64,000 bases of DNA from positions 1 to 64,000 of the forward strand of contig JAFSOC010000028.1 of assembly GCA_017447185.1 (NCBI GenBank). Reading direction: 5' to 3'. Shown piece by piece: positions 7,266-15,747 of the stretch (positions are counted from its first letter, which is position 1; each line of letters starts with the position of its first letter). The translations under genes were made by a program, and so were the position numbers. The stretch is from Clostridia bacterium. Its GTDB lineage: Bacteria; Bacillota; Clostridia; Christensenellales; Aristaeellaceae. The notes beneath the pieces were generated by a model. It saw only the letters and a list, made by a program, of their open reading frames with translations, was not told where the DNA came from and searched no databases.

Positions 7266-7460
7266 ATGGCCCGGTTTGTTCCCAAAGGGAAAATGAGCAA
7301 GAAAGCGCAGAAGGAACTCAACCGTCAGCGGCGCGTTACCTGGGAATTCAGTCCGGTTACGAAGACCGTTGAAAGCAAGAAACTGTATAACCGCAGGAAA
7401 AACGCCTGTGACCGTCGCGAGGATTACGGCACAAGCGTTTTTTATTTTGCTGCGGCATAA
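7266..7460 (+). CDS. Conserved small basic protein of unknown function
   Basis: 64 residues beginning MARFVPKGKMSKKAQKEL. The ATG at 7266 is chosen because the AAGGGAG at 7251-7257 is 8 bases away; the in-frame ATG at 7260 is too close. The sequence is Lys/Arg-rich at the N-terminus with a central WEFSPVTKTVESKKLYNRRK segment. I recall similar unnamed small proteins in clostridia, with this SPVT...SKKxYNR core, so it is probably real, but no function is known to me. Confidence 0.7.
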   Translation: MARFVPKGKMSKKAQKELNRQRRVTWEFSPVTKTVESKKLYNRRKNACDRREDYGTSVFYFAAA

Positions 7461-7607
7461 TGCAAAGAAAAATAACATATCGTATTTTTCACCGTTCACC
7501 CTGTTTTTTTACGCTGCAATAGGTTATTCTGTACACGTACCGGGATGCTACATCCGGATACCCGGTACCTGCGAAATGACTGATAAAGAATTGAGGAATA
7601 ATCGTCC

Positions 7608-7757
7608 ATGTATGAATACAAAGTGGAAACCTATCCTGTACGTAAGGCGGCAGTTGAGATGAACCGCATGGCTGCCAGCGGCTGGCGCGTGATTGCGGTC
7701 TGCCCCAATCAGGCCAGATGCTTTGGCGTCATTGTCACCTATGAACGGCAGAAATAA
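7608..7757 (+). CDS. Very small DUF4177-like protein
   Basis: 49 residues starting MYEYKVETYPV. The pattern Y-K-V-E ... A-A-S-G-W-R-V-I-A-V ... V-T-Y-E-R is that of DUF4177/short YqjF-like proteins, which form a small beta-sheet domain. The RBS GAGGA at 7593-7597 lies 10 bases before ATG. It is likely co-transcribed with the downstream DUF3592-like gene, 36 bases away. Function unknown. Confidence 0.6.
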   Translation: MYEYKVETYPVRKAAVEMNRMAASGWRVIAVCPNQARCFGVIVTYERQK

Positions 7758-7793
7758 GCAGATCCCGAAAATTGTAACCCGGAGGGTTGGAAG

Positions 7794-8303
7794 ATGAACA
7801 GGAAAATAGGCTGGAAGGTATTCGGAATCCTTGGATTTATTTTTTCTCCGATGGGCTTACTGTTTCTGATCATCGGTCTCGCAGTTGGGCAGTCCAAAAA
7901 TACCCACTGGGAAGGCAACAGTGATCCTGCCGTTTTTACTGCAATTTTCTGCGGGATCGGCGGACTTTTCCTGCTCCTGGGCCTGTGCTTCCTGGCGGTT
8001 GATGTCCGCCGGCGGTATCTGCTGCGCAGGGCATACAACAGCGGAAACTGTGTGGACGCGCAGATCCTGGGTGTGGTAACGCAGCGCAATGTGAACATGA
8101 CTTACGGTTCGCCGCGGATGGTTGAAGCATCGTGGACAGATCCCACCGGCGTCGTGCATGTCTACCACAGCCGTTATCTGAAAACAGATGTGACCAAACT
8201 GCTGACATCCGAAACGATCCCTGTATACATTGACCGGTATAACGAGAATATTGGTTTCGTGGATATTGATGCAATACTGCCTGAAATTCACATTCATTAC
8301 TGA
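7794..8303 (+). CDS. Membrane protein, DUF3592-like
   Basis: 169 residues with two transmembrane helices (about 7-31 and 45-70), then a soluble beta-rich domain with GNCVDAQILGVVTQRNV, VEASWTDPTGVVHVYHS and IPVYIDRYNENIGFVDID, the layout of DUF3592 proteins. The RBS GGAGG lies before ATG 7794. A shorter relative is encoded at 38441-38794 on the other strand. Function unknown; the gene follows two small protein genes in the same direction. Confidence 0.75.
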   Translation: MNRKIGWKVFGILGFIFSPMGLLFLIIGLAVGQSKNTHWEGNSDPAVFTAIFCGIGGLFLLLGLCFLAVDVRRRYLLRRAYNSGNCVDAQILGVVTQRNVNMTYGSPRMVEASWTDPTGVVHVYHSRYLKTDVTKLLTSETIPVYIDRYNENIGFVDIDAILPEIHIHY

Positions 8304-8340
8304 ACCGGAGATTCGCATCAGGACCAGGTTGTAACAGCAA

Positions 8341-8369
8341 TTTACCATATCCGCCATTTCTGATATAAT
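8341..8369 (+). promoter_or_regulatory. Promoter of the sensor-GGDEF gene
   Basis: TTTACC (8341-8346), 17 bases, TATAAT (8364-8369); the start codon is at 8430 behind GGGAGGAA. Confidence 0.65.
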
Positions 8370-8429
8370 AGTTGTACAAAAAGCAAAACAATATCTTCCG
8401 GAGATAAGGATATACGGGAGGAATCATTC

Positions 8430-10367
8430 ATGAGCGGACGCAAGCGCATAGGACTTTTTACAGCATATCCGGAGACGACCCATGTACGCAGGATCCTGAA
8501 AGGCATCATGGACCAGTGTGAAAAATATAATTACGACCTGTGCGTGTTCGCATCCAGCGTTCATTTTTCCTTCCCGCATGAAGATTACATACGCGGAGAA
8601 GCCAACATCTTTTCGCTTGCCAATCTGGACAGGCTGGACGGCCTGATTCTTGACAGCGTCACCCTCACGGGAGATCCGGAAGACCGGATCCGGAAAAAAC
8701 TGATCTCCCGCCTTCTCCAATACGACAAGCTGCCCAAATGCGCGCTGGAGCTTCCCATCGAAGGTGTTCATCTGATCCCGAACAATGATGAAGCTGCCAT
8801 CCGGGAACAGTGCCGGCATGCAATCGAAGTACACAACAGGAAAAAGATCTGCATTCTTACCGGCACACAAGGCAATAAGATCGCAGAAACCAGGCTTTCC
8901 ATCTGCCTCGACGAGATCCGCCGGCACGGGCTGGAAGTCCTGCCCGAGCACATTGTGTACGGTGATTTCTACTATTTCAGCGGCGATGCGCTGGCCAGGA
9001 AGATTGCGGCGAACGAAATTCCCCGGCCCGATGCCGTGATCTGCGCAGGAGACTGTATGGCCATCGGCCTGGTCGACCGGCTTGTCAAACTGGGAGTCCG
9101 GGTTCCGGAGGATGTACTGGTCATCGGCTTCGATTCCTCGGATGAAGGTGCCGTCAATCAGAAAACAATCTCTTCCTATGAACCCTCCGACAAGGAAATG
9201 GGCGCAAACGCGGTGGATTACCTGCGGAGTGTAATCGAACCCGGTGCGGAGCTGTTCCCCTATCATCATGAGGTTTCCGCCCAGTTCCACGCCGGCGCAA
9301 GCTGCGGCTGCATGACGGATCCTTCCTATACAATGAAGCATTTCCGGGACTCCCTGTATATCAGCAGCTACAACCAGGCAGACGAGGAACAGAACGGCCG
9401 GATCGGTATCGGAACCTTTATGGAAGGTTACGTTATGGAAGGATTTACCGCGTCCGGATCTGCGGAGGAGTGTTTCCGGAATATCTGTTACTATGCGGAC
9501 CTGCTGAAGCCCTTCAGGTTTTTTTACCTGTGCCTGACGCCCGACTGGCGGAATGTGGATGAAATACGCTATGAAGGCTATCCGGAAAAAATGCAGCTGT
9601 GTGTAGCCCGTTCCATGGAGGAAGGCGAATCCTCCTTCGGAAAGGAAACCTCCGTTTCCTTCCGGACGGAGACCATGCTGCCCGCTCTGGATGTCCAGGA
9701 GGAAAAACCTTCCGTGTTCTACTTCTCGCCGGTGCATTTTGACGGCGCCTTATTGGGATACGCGGTCCTCCAGCGGGAACTCTCCGGCCAGCCCTCGCTC
9801 AATGTGGTTTACCGGAACTGGCTCAGGTACCTGAATAACGCGCTGGAAATGATGCGTATCCGGGAGCGCCTGCAATCCATCTCTGTACGGGACGAGATGA
9901 CAGGCGCATATAACCGGCGGGGCATGTATGCAATGTACCGGTCCATGCTTGCAGAAGCCGGGGAGGGCGATGCCCTGTTTGTCGGCGTCGCGGATATGGA
10001 CGGACTGAAATATATCAACGATACCTTTGGCCACAGCGAAGGCGATTTTGGCATCCGGGCCGTAAGCGACACCCTGCAGTCCATCGCGAAAAACAATGAA
10101 ATCTGTGTCCGGAGCGGCGGGGATGAGTTCTTCCTGATCGGCATCGGACCTTACAAGAAAGAAGACGAAGCGGACCGGGCCCGGGAGTTTGCGAAAGCAA
10201 TCGAACAGGCTTCCGGACGCGCAGAAAAACCGTATACCGTTTCTGCCAGTATCGGATGCGTTGTATTCCCGGACTGCAGGCAGATCAGCCTGGATGCTGC
10301 CCTGAGTGAAGCAGACGGAAGGATGTACCGGTATAAAGTGAAAAACAAGCGGCACAGGAGTGTGTAA
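8430..10367 (+). CDS. LacI-type periplasmic-binding-like sensor fused to GGDEF diguanylate cyclase
   Basis: 645 residues. Residues 5-300 form a LacI/GalR-type ligand-binding domain (KRIGLFTAYPETTHVRRI..., RPDAVICAGDCMAIGLVDRL, VPEDVLVIGFDSSDEG) but with no helix-turn-helix, signal peptide or membrane segment, so it is probably cytosolic. Residues about 310-475 look like a GAF-type spacer. The C-terminus is a GGDEF domain: RDEMTGAYNRRGMYA, FGHSEGDFGI and an intact SGGDEF active site, with no obvious RxxD inhibitory site just upstream. Expected activity: c-di-GMP synthesis controlled by a small ligand, perhaps a sugar or nucleoside. An HD-GYP phosphodiesterase-type gene is also in this window at 57213. 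Confidence 0.9.
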   Translation: MSGRKRIGLFTAYPETTHVRRILKGIMDQCEKYNYDLCVFASSVHFSFPHEDYIRGEANIFSLANLDRLDGLILDSVTLTGDPEDRIRKKLISRLLQYDKLPKCALELPIEGVHLIPNNDEAAIREQCRHAIEVHNRKKICILTGTQGNKIAETRLSICLDEIRRHGLEVLPEHIVYGDFYYFSGDALARKIAANEIPRPDAVICAGDCMAIGLVDRLVKLGVRVPEDVLVIGFDSSDEGAVNQKTISSYEPSDKEMGANAVDYLRSVIEPGAELFPYHHEVSAQFHAGASCGCMTDPSYTMKHFRDSLYISSYNQADEEQNGRIGIGTFMEGYVMEGFTASGSAEECFRNICYYADLLKPFRFFYLCLTPDWRNVDEIRYEGYPEKMQLCVARSMEEGESSFGKETSVSFRTETMLPALDVQEEKPSVFYFSPVHFDGALLGYAVLQRELSGQPSLNVVYRNWLRYLNNALEMMRIRERLQSISVRDEMTGAYNRRGMYAMYRSMLAEAGEGDALFVGVADMDGLKYINDTFGHSEGDFGIRAVSDTLQSIAKNNEICVRSGGDEFFLIGIGPYKKEDEADRAREFAKAIEQASGRAEKPYTVSASIGCVVFPDCRQISLDAALSEADGRMYRYKVKNKRHRSV

Positions 10368-10404
10368 AAAACACCAGGATCTGATCCGAATAGTAAAAGA
10401 GCTC

Positions 10405-10433
10405 TTGACGTGACCGGTCGTTTGCATTATGAT
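10405..10433 (+). promoter_or_regulatory. Promoter of the TetR operon
   Basis: TTGACG (10405-10410), 17 bases, TATGAT (10428-10433). The -10 box lies between the arms of the operator at 10410-10449. Confidence 0.75.
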
Positions 10434-10449
10434 GAAAACGATCGGTCAC
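10410..10449 (+). promoter_or_regulatory. TetR operator
   Basis: Inverted repeat with 14-base arms, GTGACCGGTCGTTT at 10410-10423 and AAACGATCGGTCAC at 10436-10449, matching at 13 of 14 positions. Left and right arms each contain a GACCG/CGGTC element. It encloses the -10 box, so bound regulator would exclude RNA polymerase. Autoregulation by the TetR protein encoded 26 bases downstream is inferred. Confidence 0.7.
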
Positions 10450-10474
10450 TTTTTATGAGCCGGAGGATGATTTT

Positions 10475-11074
10475 ATGGCAAAGGATACAAAAAAAAGGAT
10501 TCTGGACGCGGCGCTGGACATGTTTTCCAGGAATGGATATGCCGGAACGAACATGCGGGAACTGATGGCTTCCATCGGCTATGCCAAGTCCTCGACTTAC
10601 CGGCATTTCGAGAGCAAGGAAGAGCTCTGGAATGCCCTGTTGGATGAGATGATTGCCTACTATGGCGAGCACTTCGGTTCTCCGGACCGCCTGCCGCCTG
10701 CGCCGGAATCCCTGGAGGAACTGGTTGCCATGACCATGCGGATGGTCCGGATTACCGCGCAGGACGAAACCATCATCAAAACCCGGAAAGTGCTGACACT
10801 GGAACAGTTCCGGGATGAGCGTGCCCGGAACCTGGCAACGAAGCATTTCCTGACCGGCCTGACGGAAATGTTCAGCAGGATCTTTGCGGGAATGATGGAG
10901 AAAGGGTTGCTCCGCCGGGACGATCCGGCAATGCTGGCTTTTGCGTACACAGCGCCGATTTCCGTACTGATTCATCTGTGCGACCGGGAACCTGACAAAA
11001 CGGAAGAAGCCTTGCAGCAGGTGGAAGCATTCAGCAGGCATTTTGTGAAAGTGTACGGAAAAACGGGGGAATAA
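10475..11074 (+). CDS. TetR-family transcriptional regulator
   Basis: 199 residues. An N-terminal TetR helix-turn-helix (KKRILDAALDMFSRNGYAGT, IGYAKSSTYRHFESKEELW) is followed by an all-helical ligand domain. The RBS GGAGGA precedes ATG 10475. The gene heads a run of six same-strand genes with gaps of 4-55 bases, and its own promoter carries a strong inverted repeat. It probably represses the whole set; the inducer is unknown. Confidence 0.9.
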   Translation: MAKDTKKRILDAALDMFSRNGYAGTNMRELMASIGYAKSSTYRHFESKEELWNALLDEMIAYYGEHFGSPDRLPPAPESLEELVAMTMRMVRITAQDETIIKTRKVLTLEQFRDERARNLATKHFLTGLTEMFSRIFAGMMEKGLLRRDDPAMLAFAYTAPISVLIHLCDREPDKTEEALQQVEAFSRHFVKVYGKTGE

Positions 11075-11078
11075 TGAG

Positions 11079-11774
11079 ATGAAAACCATTGGACTCATCG
11101 GTGGGATGAGCTGGGAAAGCACTGTCACCTATTACCAGATCATCAATGAAACCATCCGGAACAGGCTTGGCGGCCTGCATTCGGCAAAAATCCTGATGTA
11201 CAGTATGGATTTTGACGAAATCGAACGCAGCATGTCCGCGGGAAACTGGGATCAGTGCGCCGAAATCCTGACAGACGCGGCAAAGCGGCTGGAAGCTGCC
11301 GGAGCGGATTTCATCCTGGTCTGCACGAACACCCTGCACAAAGTGGCTCCGGAAATCAGCAAACATCTGCCTGTCCCGCTGCTTCATATTGCCGATGTTA
11401 CGGCAAAAAGGCTGGCGGAAGCCGGCATTACGGAAGTAGGCCTGCTGGGAACCCGCTTTACGATGACACAGGCGTTTTACGCGGATGTACTGGCCGGCCA
11501 CGGAATCAAAGTGATCATTCCGGAAGGAGAGGATATCCGTACCGTAAACGACATCATTTTTGATGAGCTGTGCGTCGGGATCATAAAGGAAGAATCCAGA
11601 AAAGCATTCGCACGCATTATGGATGAACTTCATGCCCGCGGCGCGCAGGGCATTGTGCTCGGGTGCACAGAGCTTGGCCTGGTGATCCGGCCGGAGGACA
11701 CGGACCTTCCCCTCTTCGATACGGCTATCCTTCATGCGGAGGAAGCTGCCCTCGCATCGCTCAGCGAGTCATGA
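11079..11774 (+). CDS. Aspartate/glutamate racemase family protein
   Basis: 231 residues of the PLP-independent Asp/Glu racemase superfamily: GLIGGMSWEST at the N-terminus (typical of the RacD/YgeA branch), catalytic-type cysteines C82 in VCTNTLHK and C196 in VLGCTELGL. Both acid/base cysteines are present, so racemase activity is likely; the exact amino acid (aspartate, glutamate or broader) is not certain. It starts 4 bases after the TetR stop. Confidence 0.88.
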   Translation: MKTIGLIGGMSWESTVTYYQIINETIRNRLGGLHSAKILMYSMDFDEIERSMSAGNWDQCAEILTDAAKRLEAAGADFILVCTNTLHKVAPEISKHLPVPLLHIADVTAKRLAEAGITEVGLLGTRFTMTQAFYADVLAGHGIKVIIPEGEDIRTVNDIIFDELCVGIIKEESRKAFARIMDELHARGAQGIVLGCTELGLVIRPEDTDLPLFDTAILHAEEAALASLSES

Positions 11775-11815
11775 ACCAAACGTAAAAAAGAAGTCCGGAA
11801 AGGAAGAATGACAGG

Positions 11816-12496
11816 ATGGACAGGCCAATTACGACGCTGTATATGCTGATGTCCGTGGATGGAAAAATCAGCACAGGTGCAAGCGATGAACTGGATGTGG
11901 ACAGGGATTTCCCGACGATCAGCGGTTTGAAGGAAGGCCTGCACCAGTACTATGAAATCGAACAGACCACCGATCTGTGGTCCTTCAATACAGGCCGTGT
12001 CCAGGAAAAGATGGGCGTAAACCGGAAGGATCCCCCGGCGAAGTCTCCGGTATCCTTTGTGATCCTGGACAATCATCACCTGACAGAAAATGGCATCCGG
12101 TATTTCTGTGCCTGGGCAAAGACCTTCGTTCTGATCACTTCAAACCGCTCGCATCCGGCTTTTGATGTGAAGGAAGAGAACCTGCATATCATTATTCAGG
12201 AGAAAACGGATCTCCGCGGAGCACTGGCCCGGCTGAAAAAGGATTTCGGCTGCGAACGCCTGACCGTTCAATCCGGCGGCACCGTAAATGGCCTGTTCCT
12301 CCGGGAAAAGCTGTTTGATTATGTGGATCTGGTAATGGCGCCGGTTTTGATCGGCGGAAAAGACACCTCTTCGCTGATTGACGGGGCTTCCCTGAAGAGC
12401 CGGGAAGAACTGTCCGGCCTTGGTGTGCTGAAGCTGGAAAGCTGCACGGTTCTGGAGGATTCCTATCTCCGGCTGCGCTATCAGGTCATCCACTGA
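11816..12496 (+). CDS. RibD C-terminal/dihydrofolate reductase-like reductase
   Basis: 226 residues. The opening TTLYMLMSVDGKIST and the later CERLTVQSGGTVNGLFLREKL, VDLVMAPVLIGGKDT match stand-alone RibD_C proteins (pyrimidine reductase fold, NADPH-dependent). There is no RibD deaminase domain and no other riboflavin gene near it, so riboflavin synthesis is not implied; these solo proteins often have unknown substrates. Third gene of the TetR-led run, 41 bases after the racemase. Confidence 0.85.
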   Translation: MDRPITTLYMLMSVDGKISTGASDELDVDRDFPTISGLKEGLHQYYEIEQTTDLWSFNTGRVQEKMGVNRKDPPAKSPVSFVILDNHHLTENGIRYFCAWAKTFVLITSNRSHPAFDVKEENLHIIIQEKTDLRGALARLKKDFGCERLTVQSGGTVNGLFLREKLFDYVDLVMAPVLIGGKDTSSLIDGASLKSREELSGLGVLKLESCTVLEDSYLRLRYQVIH

Positions 12497-12532
12497 CATT
12501 GCGATACTAAAACAACAAAGGAGTGAATGAAC

Positions 12533-12865
12533 ATGAAAAAAATGATTGCTTACTGCGGACTGGACTGTGAAAAATGCGACGCTTATATCGCAACGGTACA
12601 GAATGACCGGCAGCTGCGGGAGAAAACGGCCAAACTCTGGTCTGAGCTGAACGGTGTGGAAATCACACCGGAGATGATTCACTGTGAAGGCTGCCGGGCG
12701 GACGGTGTAAAGACACCTTACTGTGAATCCCTGTGCCCTATCCGGCAGTGTGCCCTGAACAGGAATATGGAAACCTGCGGAGGCTGCGCCGAAATGAAGA
12801 AATGCGATAAGGTCGGTGCAGTCATCGGCAGCAACCCGGAAGCCCGGCGGAACCTGGAAGCTTGA
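12533..12865 (+). CDS. Cysteine-rich DUF3795 protein
   Basis: 110 residues rich in cysteine: YCGLDCEKCDAY near the start, EGCRADG, CESLCPIRQCAL, ETCGGCAEMKKC. This is the DUF3795 pattern, thought to bind zinc. The start at 12533 is preferred because AAGGAG (12518-12523) is 9 bases away; the ATG at 12527 is only 3 bases from it. Function unknown. It lies 36 bases after the reductase gene in the same run. Confidence 0.85.
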   Translation: MKKMIAYCGLDCEKCDAYIATVQNDRQLREKTAKLWSELNGVEITPEMIHCEGCRADGVKTPYCESLCPIRQCALNRNMETCGGCAEMKKCDKVGAVIGSNPEARRNLEA

Positions 12866-12920
12866 GAAGCGGGCAGAATGCAACAGACTGAAACCATCGA
12901 AAACAAATGGAGAAAAAGCT

Positions 12921-13607
12921 ATGAAAATACTTGTTTTAAACGGCAGTCCCAAACGAGAAAAAAGTGACACCCTGCATATCACCCGGGCTTTTCTGGATGG
13001 AATGCAGGATGCTGCTTCGCAGGAAATCCATATCATCAACGTCATTGACCGCCATATTGAATACTGTACCGGCTGCTTCGCCTGCAAACGCAACGGAGGC
13101 ACCTGTATTCATGATGACGATATGCAGGCGATCCTGAAGGAGATCCTGGACAGTGATCTGCTGCTGTTCAGTTTCCCGCTGTACTGCTATGGCATGCCCG
13201 CGCCGCTGAAAGCGCTGCTTGACCGCACCATGCCCCTGTCCTCCATGGCCATGCAGAAAGTCGGTGACCGCTATGAGCATGTGGGCCAGGCGGACTTTTC
13301 CCACCTGCGCTACCTGATGATCTGCGGATGCGGTTTCCCGAACAGCCGGCATAACTTTGAGCCGGCTGTGGCGCAGTTCAAACAGTGTTTCCCCTGCAAC
13401 CATACGATCCTTACGATCCCCGAAAGCCCCATGTTCAATGTGCCTGAAGCCGCCATCGTGACGGAGCCGAGGCTTGCGCTTGTCCGGCAGGCCGGAAAGC
13501 AGTATGCCGAAGCCGGCGAAATCGATGCCGCCCTGCTCCGGGAGATCGGCTCTCCCATGATCCCGGAGGATCAGTACGCCGCTATTGCGAACGGTGAGCA
13601 GCAATAA
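12921..13607 (+). CDS. Flavodoxin-fold NAD(P)H-dependent FMN reductase-like protein
   Basis: 228 residues from ATG 12921 (GGAG at 12909). The N-terminal KILVLNGSPKREKSDT is the FMN phosphate loop, followed by CTGCFACKRNGGTC, a Cys-rich loop seen in iron-sulfur-flavoprotein-like NAD(P)H reductases, and FSFPLYCYGMPAPLKALLDR. An open frame extends further upstream to 12816 but overlaps the previous gene without an RBS. Likely an electron-transfer flavoprotein; partner unknown. Confidence 0.85.
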   Translation: MKILVLNGSPKREKSDTLHITRAFLDGMQDAASQEIHIINVIDRHIEYCTGCFACKRNGGTCIHDDDMQAILKEILDSDLLLFSFPLYCYGMPAPLKALLDRTMPLSSMAMQKVGDRYEHVGQADFSHLRYLMICGCGFPNSRHNFEPAVAQFKQCFPCNHTILTIPESPMFNVPEAAIVTEPRLALVRQAGKQYAEAGEIDAALLREIGSPMIPEDQYAAIANGEQQ

Positions 13608-13629
13608 AACTGCCGGGAGGAATCATGCA

Positions 13630-14529
13630 ATGAAACAGCACGCAGATGTATATCTCTTCGGCCAGGTGCTGGGCACCCACTCCTTTTTGCTGAAGGATGG
13701 TTTTCTCCGGCCGGATGAATACTCGGAGATTCAGGAACAGTATTTTCTCCCCGGCGGGGAAACAGGCACAGCCGCTACCGTGCTGGATTCCCTGGGTGTT
13801 TCCGTTCGCATGGACGGCACCTGGATCGGCACGGAGGTCGCGCCGTTGCTGAAAGCGTTCTACGCGGAGAAGAATGTGGATCTTTCTTCCCTTCAGTTTA
13901 CAGACTCCCCCGGCGTCATGGATTATGTGGTGATCGCCGGCCTGGTGCGTTCCCCCATGGGACGGTTCCAGACCCTGTTTGCCTCCGGCGAACGGTGGTG
14001 GAGCGTTCCGAAGGAGGAAGACATTGCCGGATGCCGGGCAGCTGCCATTGATCCCTATTTCCGGGAGGAATCCCTGCTGGCGGCAAAGTACTGCCAGGCG
14101 CACGGCGTACCCTATGTGACAATCGACTGTCCGCACGATTCCCTGCTGCACCGGGATGCGGCCGTCAATGTGGTATCAAAAGAATGTACAGGTGAACTCT
14201 ATGCAGGCTGGACACCTGAAGAAATCGTCACGAAGCTGAAGGAAGCCTCCGATGGCCTGACGATCCTGACCCAGGGCGGCGGTGAGATGCTTTATGGCCG
14301 GAAAGGACAGCCGATCCGCCGGATGAAGCCCTTCCCTGTCGAGGTCCGCAGCACCCTCGGCGCAGGAGACACTTTTAAGGCCGGATGCGTATACGGCCTG
14401 GTGCACGGGATGAGTGATGATGAACTGGTGCGCTTTGCCAGCGCCTGTTCCGGTATTGCAATCTCCCGGTTCCCCCTGCCGCTGCACCCGCCAAAGCTGG
14501 AGGAAGTCAGGGCACTGGCCGGGCTTTAA
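13630..14529 (+). CDS. PfkB/ribokinase-family carbohydrate kinase
   Basis: 299 residues. The start at 13630 follows GGGAGG (13615-13620). The C-terminal signature STLGAGDTFKAGCVYGL contains the GAGD anion hole and catalytic Asp. The N-terminal glycine motif is diverged (LPGGETGTAATV). The sugar or nucleoside substrate cannot be read from sequence. Last gene of the TetR-led run; its 3' end overlaps the 3' end of the convergent Nudix gene by 23 bases. Confidence 0.85.
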   Translation: MKQHADVYLFGQVLGTHSFLLKDGFLRPDEYSEIQEQYFLPGGETGTAATVLDSLGVSVRMDGTWIGTEVAPLLKAFYAEKNVDLSSLQFTDSPGVMDYVVIAGLVRSPMGRFQTLFASGERWWSVPKEEDIAGCRAAAIDPYFREESLLAAKYCQAHGVPYVTIDCPHDSLLHRDAAVNVVSKECTGELYAGWTPEEIVTKLKEASDGLTILTQGGGEMLYGRKGQPIRRMKPFPVEVRSTLGAGDTFKAGCVYGLVHGMSDDELVRFASACSGIAISRFPLPLHPPKLEEVRALAGL

Positions 14530-14950
14530 GCCTTCTTTTCTGCACTTCCTGCATCAGGTAAGGCTGGATATCCGGATAGGTCCAGGCATCCGGCAGTTCA
14601 TCCTGAATGACAATCCGTTCTATTTCGCTGTGAAGTTCCTGATCAAATGTTTTCACATCCGCATAAAACAGCATTCCGAAAGTTTCCCGGCCGTCAAAGT
14701 TCCACGGAGCTGTCACAGAATATACACAGACAGGCTCAATGATGAAATCAGTGGCTCCTGTTTCTTCATACAGTTCGCGCCGGGCGGTGGTGAGAATATC
14801 CTCCCCCGGCTCCCTGTGGCCTCCGGGGACCTCCAGTGTACTGCGTTCCCTGTGTTTGCAAAACACCCAGTGCCCTTCGGTTTTTGTGATGATTACGGCA
14901 AACCGAAGCTTCTGATCTTCCACCTGATCATAGAACTGAACTTCGGTCAT
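14507..14950 (-). CDS. Nudix hydrolase
   Basis: 147 residues. The Nudix box is intact: GGHREPGEDILTTARREL followed by YEETG. The start at 14950 is chosen because AGGAGG lies 7 bases upstream; the frame extends 9 codons further. The C-terminal part (PWNFDGRETFGMLFYADV) fits (d)NTP or nucleotide-sugar type Nudix enzymes, but specificity is unknown. Last gene of a reverse-strand run from 17109 to 14507. Confidence 0.9.
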   Translation of the reverse strand: MTEVQFYDQVEDQKLRFAVIITKTEGHWVFCKHRERSTLEVPGGHREPGEDILTTARRELYEETGATDFIIEPVCVYSVTAPWNFDGRETFGMLFYADVKTFDQELHSEIERIVIQDELPDAWTYPDIQPYLMQEVQKRRLKARPVP

Positions 14951-14989
14951 CCGAAGCCTCCTGAATCCGTCTTTCAATGTTTTACGATC

Positions 14990-15730
14990 TCAGAGAATCT
15001 GAAGCGGCATCCACTTCAGATAATCACCGGATACCAGCCGGTACATGATTCCATGATGCCGGCCTTCAATACTGTCATGGAAACAATGTTCACCGTGACA
15101 GTGGGCGTAGATCACCTGGTCCACCTTATATTTTTCAGCCATGGCTGTGAACTCGCTGTTTCTCTCCATCACATTGGTGGGCGGATAATGCAGGAACATG
15201 ATAAACCGGCTGTACCCGTCTTTCAGCGCGGCTTCAAGCGACAGCCTCAGGCGCTCCGTTTCACGTTCGATCCGCTTTGCGGCGACAGCTTCCGCAACAC
15301 CATCCCAACCCACAATCTTATTTCCGCGCATATAGAAAGGGCCTTCAAACGTATATCCTTTCGTGCCGACAATGGCATAATCCTGATAGGCAGCATAGTT
15401 ATTCTGAAGGAATAACAGTTTCCCGGCATACTGCCTGTTCAGCGCGTCTGTTTTCTTCGCATCCCAGAACATATCGTGGTTCCCGCGAAGCAGTATTTTC
15501 TTTCCGGGAAGCGAACAGATATATTCCAGGTCCTTTTCGCATTCCGGAAGCTTCTTTCCCCAGCTGTGGTCCCCGACCAGTACCAGCGTATCCTCCGGCC
15601 GGATCATTTTTTCGCAATTCCGCCGGAATATTTCCTCATGGTTTTTCCAGACCGGCTCATGCAGCTGGCCAGGCGCTTTCAGCTCTGACTGAAAATGGAG
15701 ATGCAGGTCGCCAATCGCAAACAGGCTCAT
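14990..15730 (-). CDS. Calcineurin-like metallophosphoesterase
   Basis: 246 residues with the full metal-ligand series: AIGDLHLH, LVGDHSWG, LRGNHDMFW, MFLHYPP and YAHCHGE. A predicted soluble protein of the family of unassigned phosphoesterases that resemble Ser/Thr phosphatases. It begins 17 bases after the next metallophosphoesterase gene in the same operon. Substrate unknown. Confidence 0.88.
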   Translation of the reverse strand: MSLFAIGDLHLHFQSELKAPGQLHEPVWKNHEEIFRRNCEKMIRPEDTLVLVGDHSWGKKLPECEKDLEYICSLPGKKILLRGNHDMFWDAKKTDALNRQYAGKLLFLQNNYAAYQDYAIVGTKGYTFEGPFYMRGNKIVGWDGVAEAVAAKRIERETERLRLSLEAALKDGYSRFIMFLHYPPTNVMERNSEFTAMAEKYKVDQVIYAHCHGEHCFHDSIEGRHHGIMYRLVSGDYLKWMPLQIL

Positions 15731-15747
15731 ACAAGTCCCCCGGTTCC

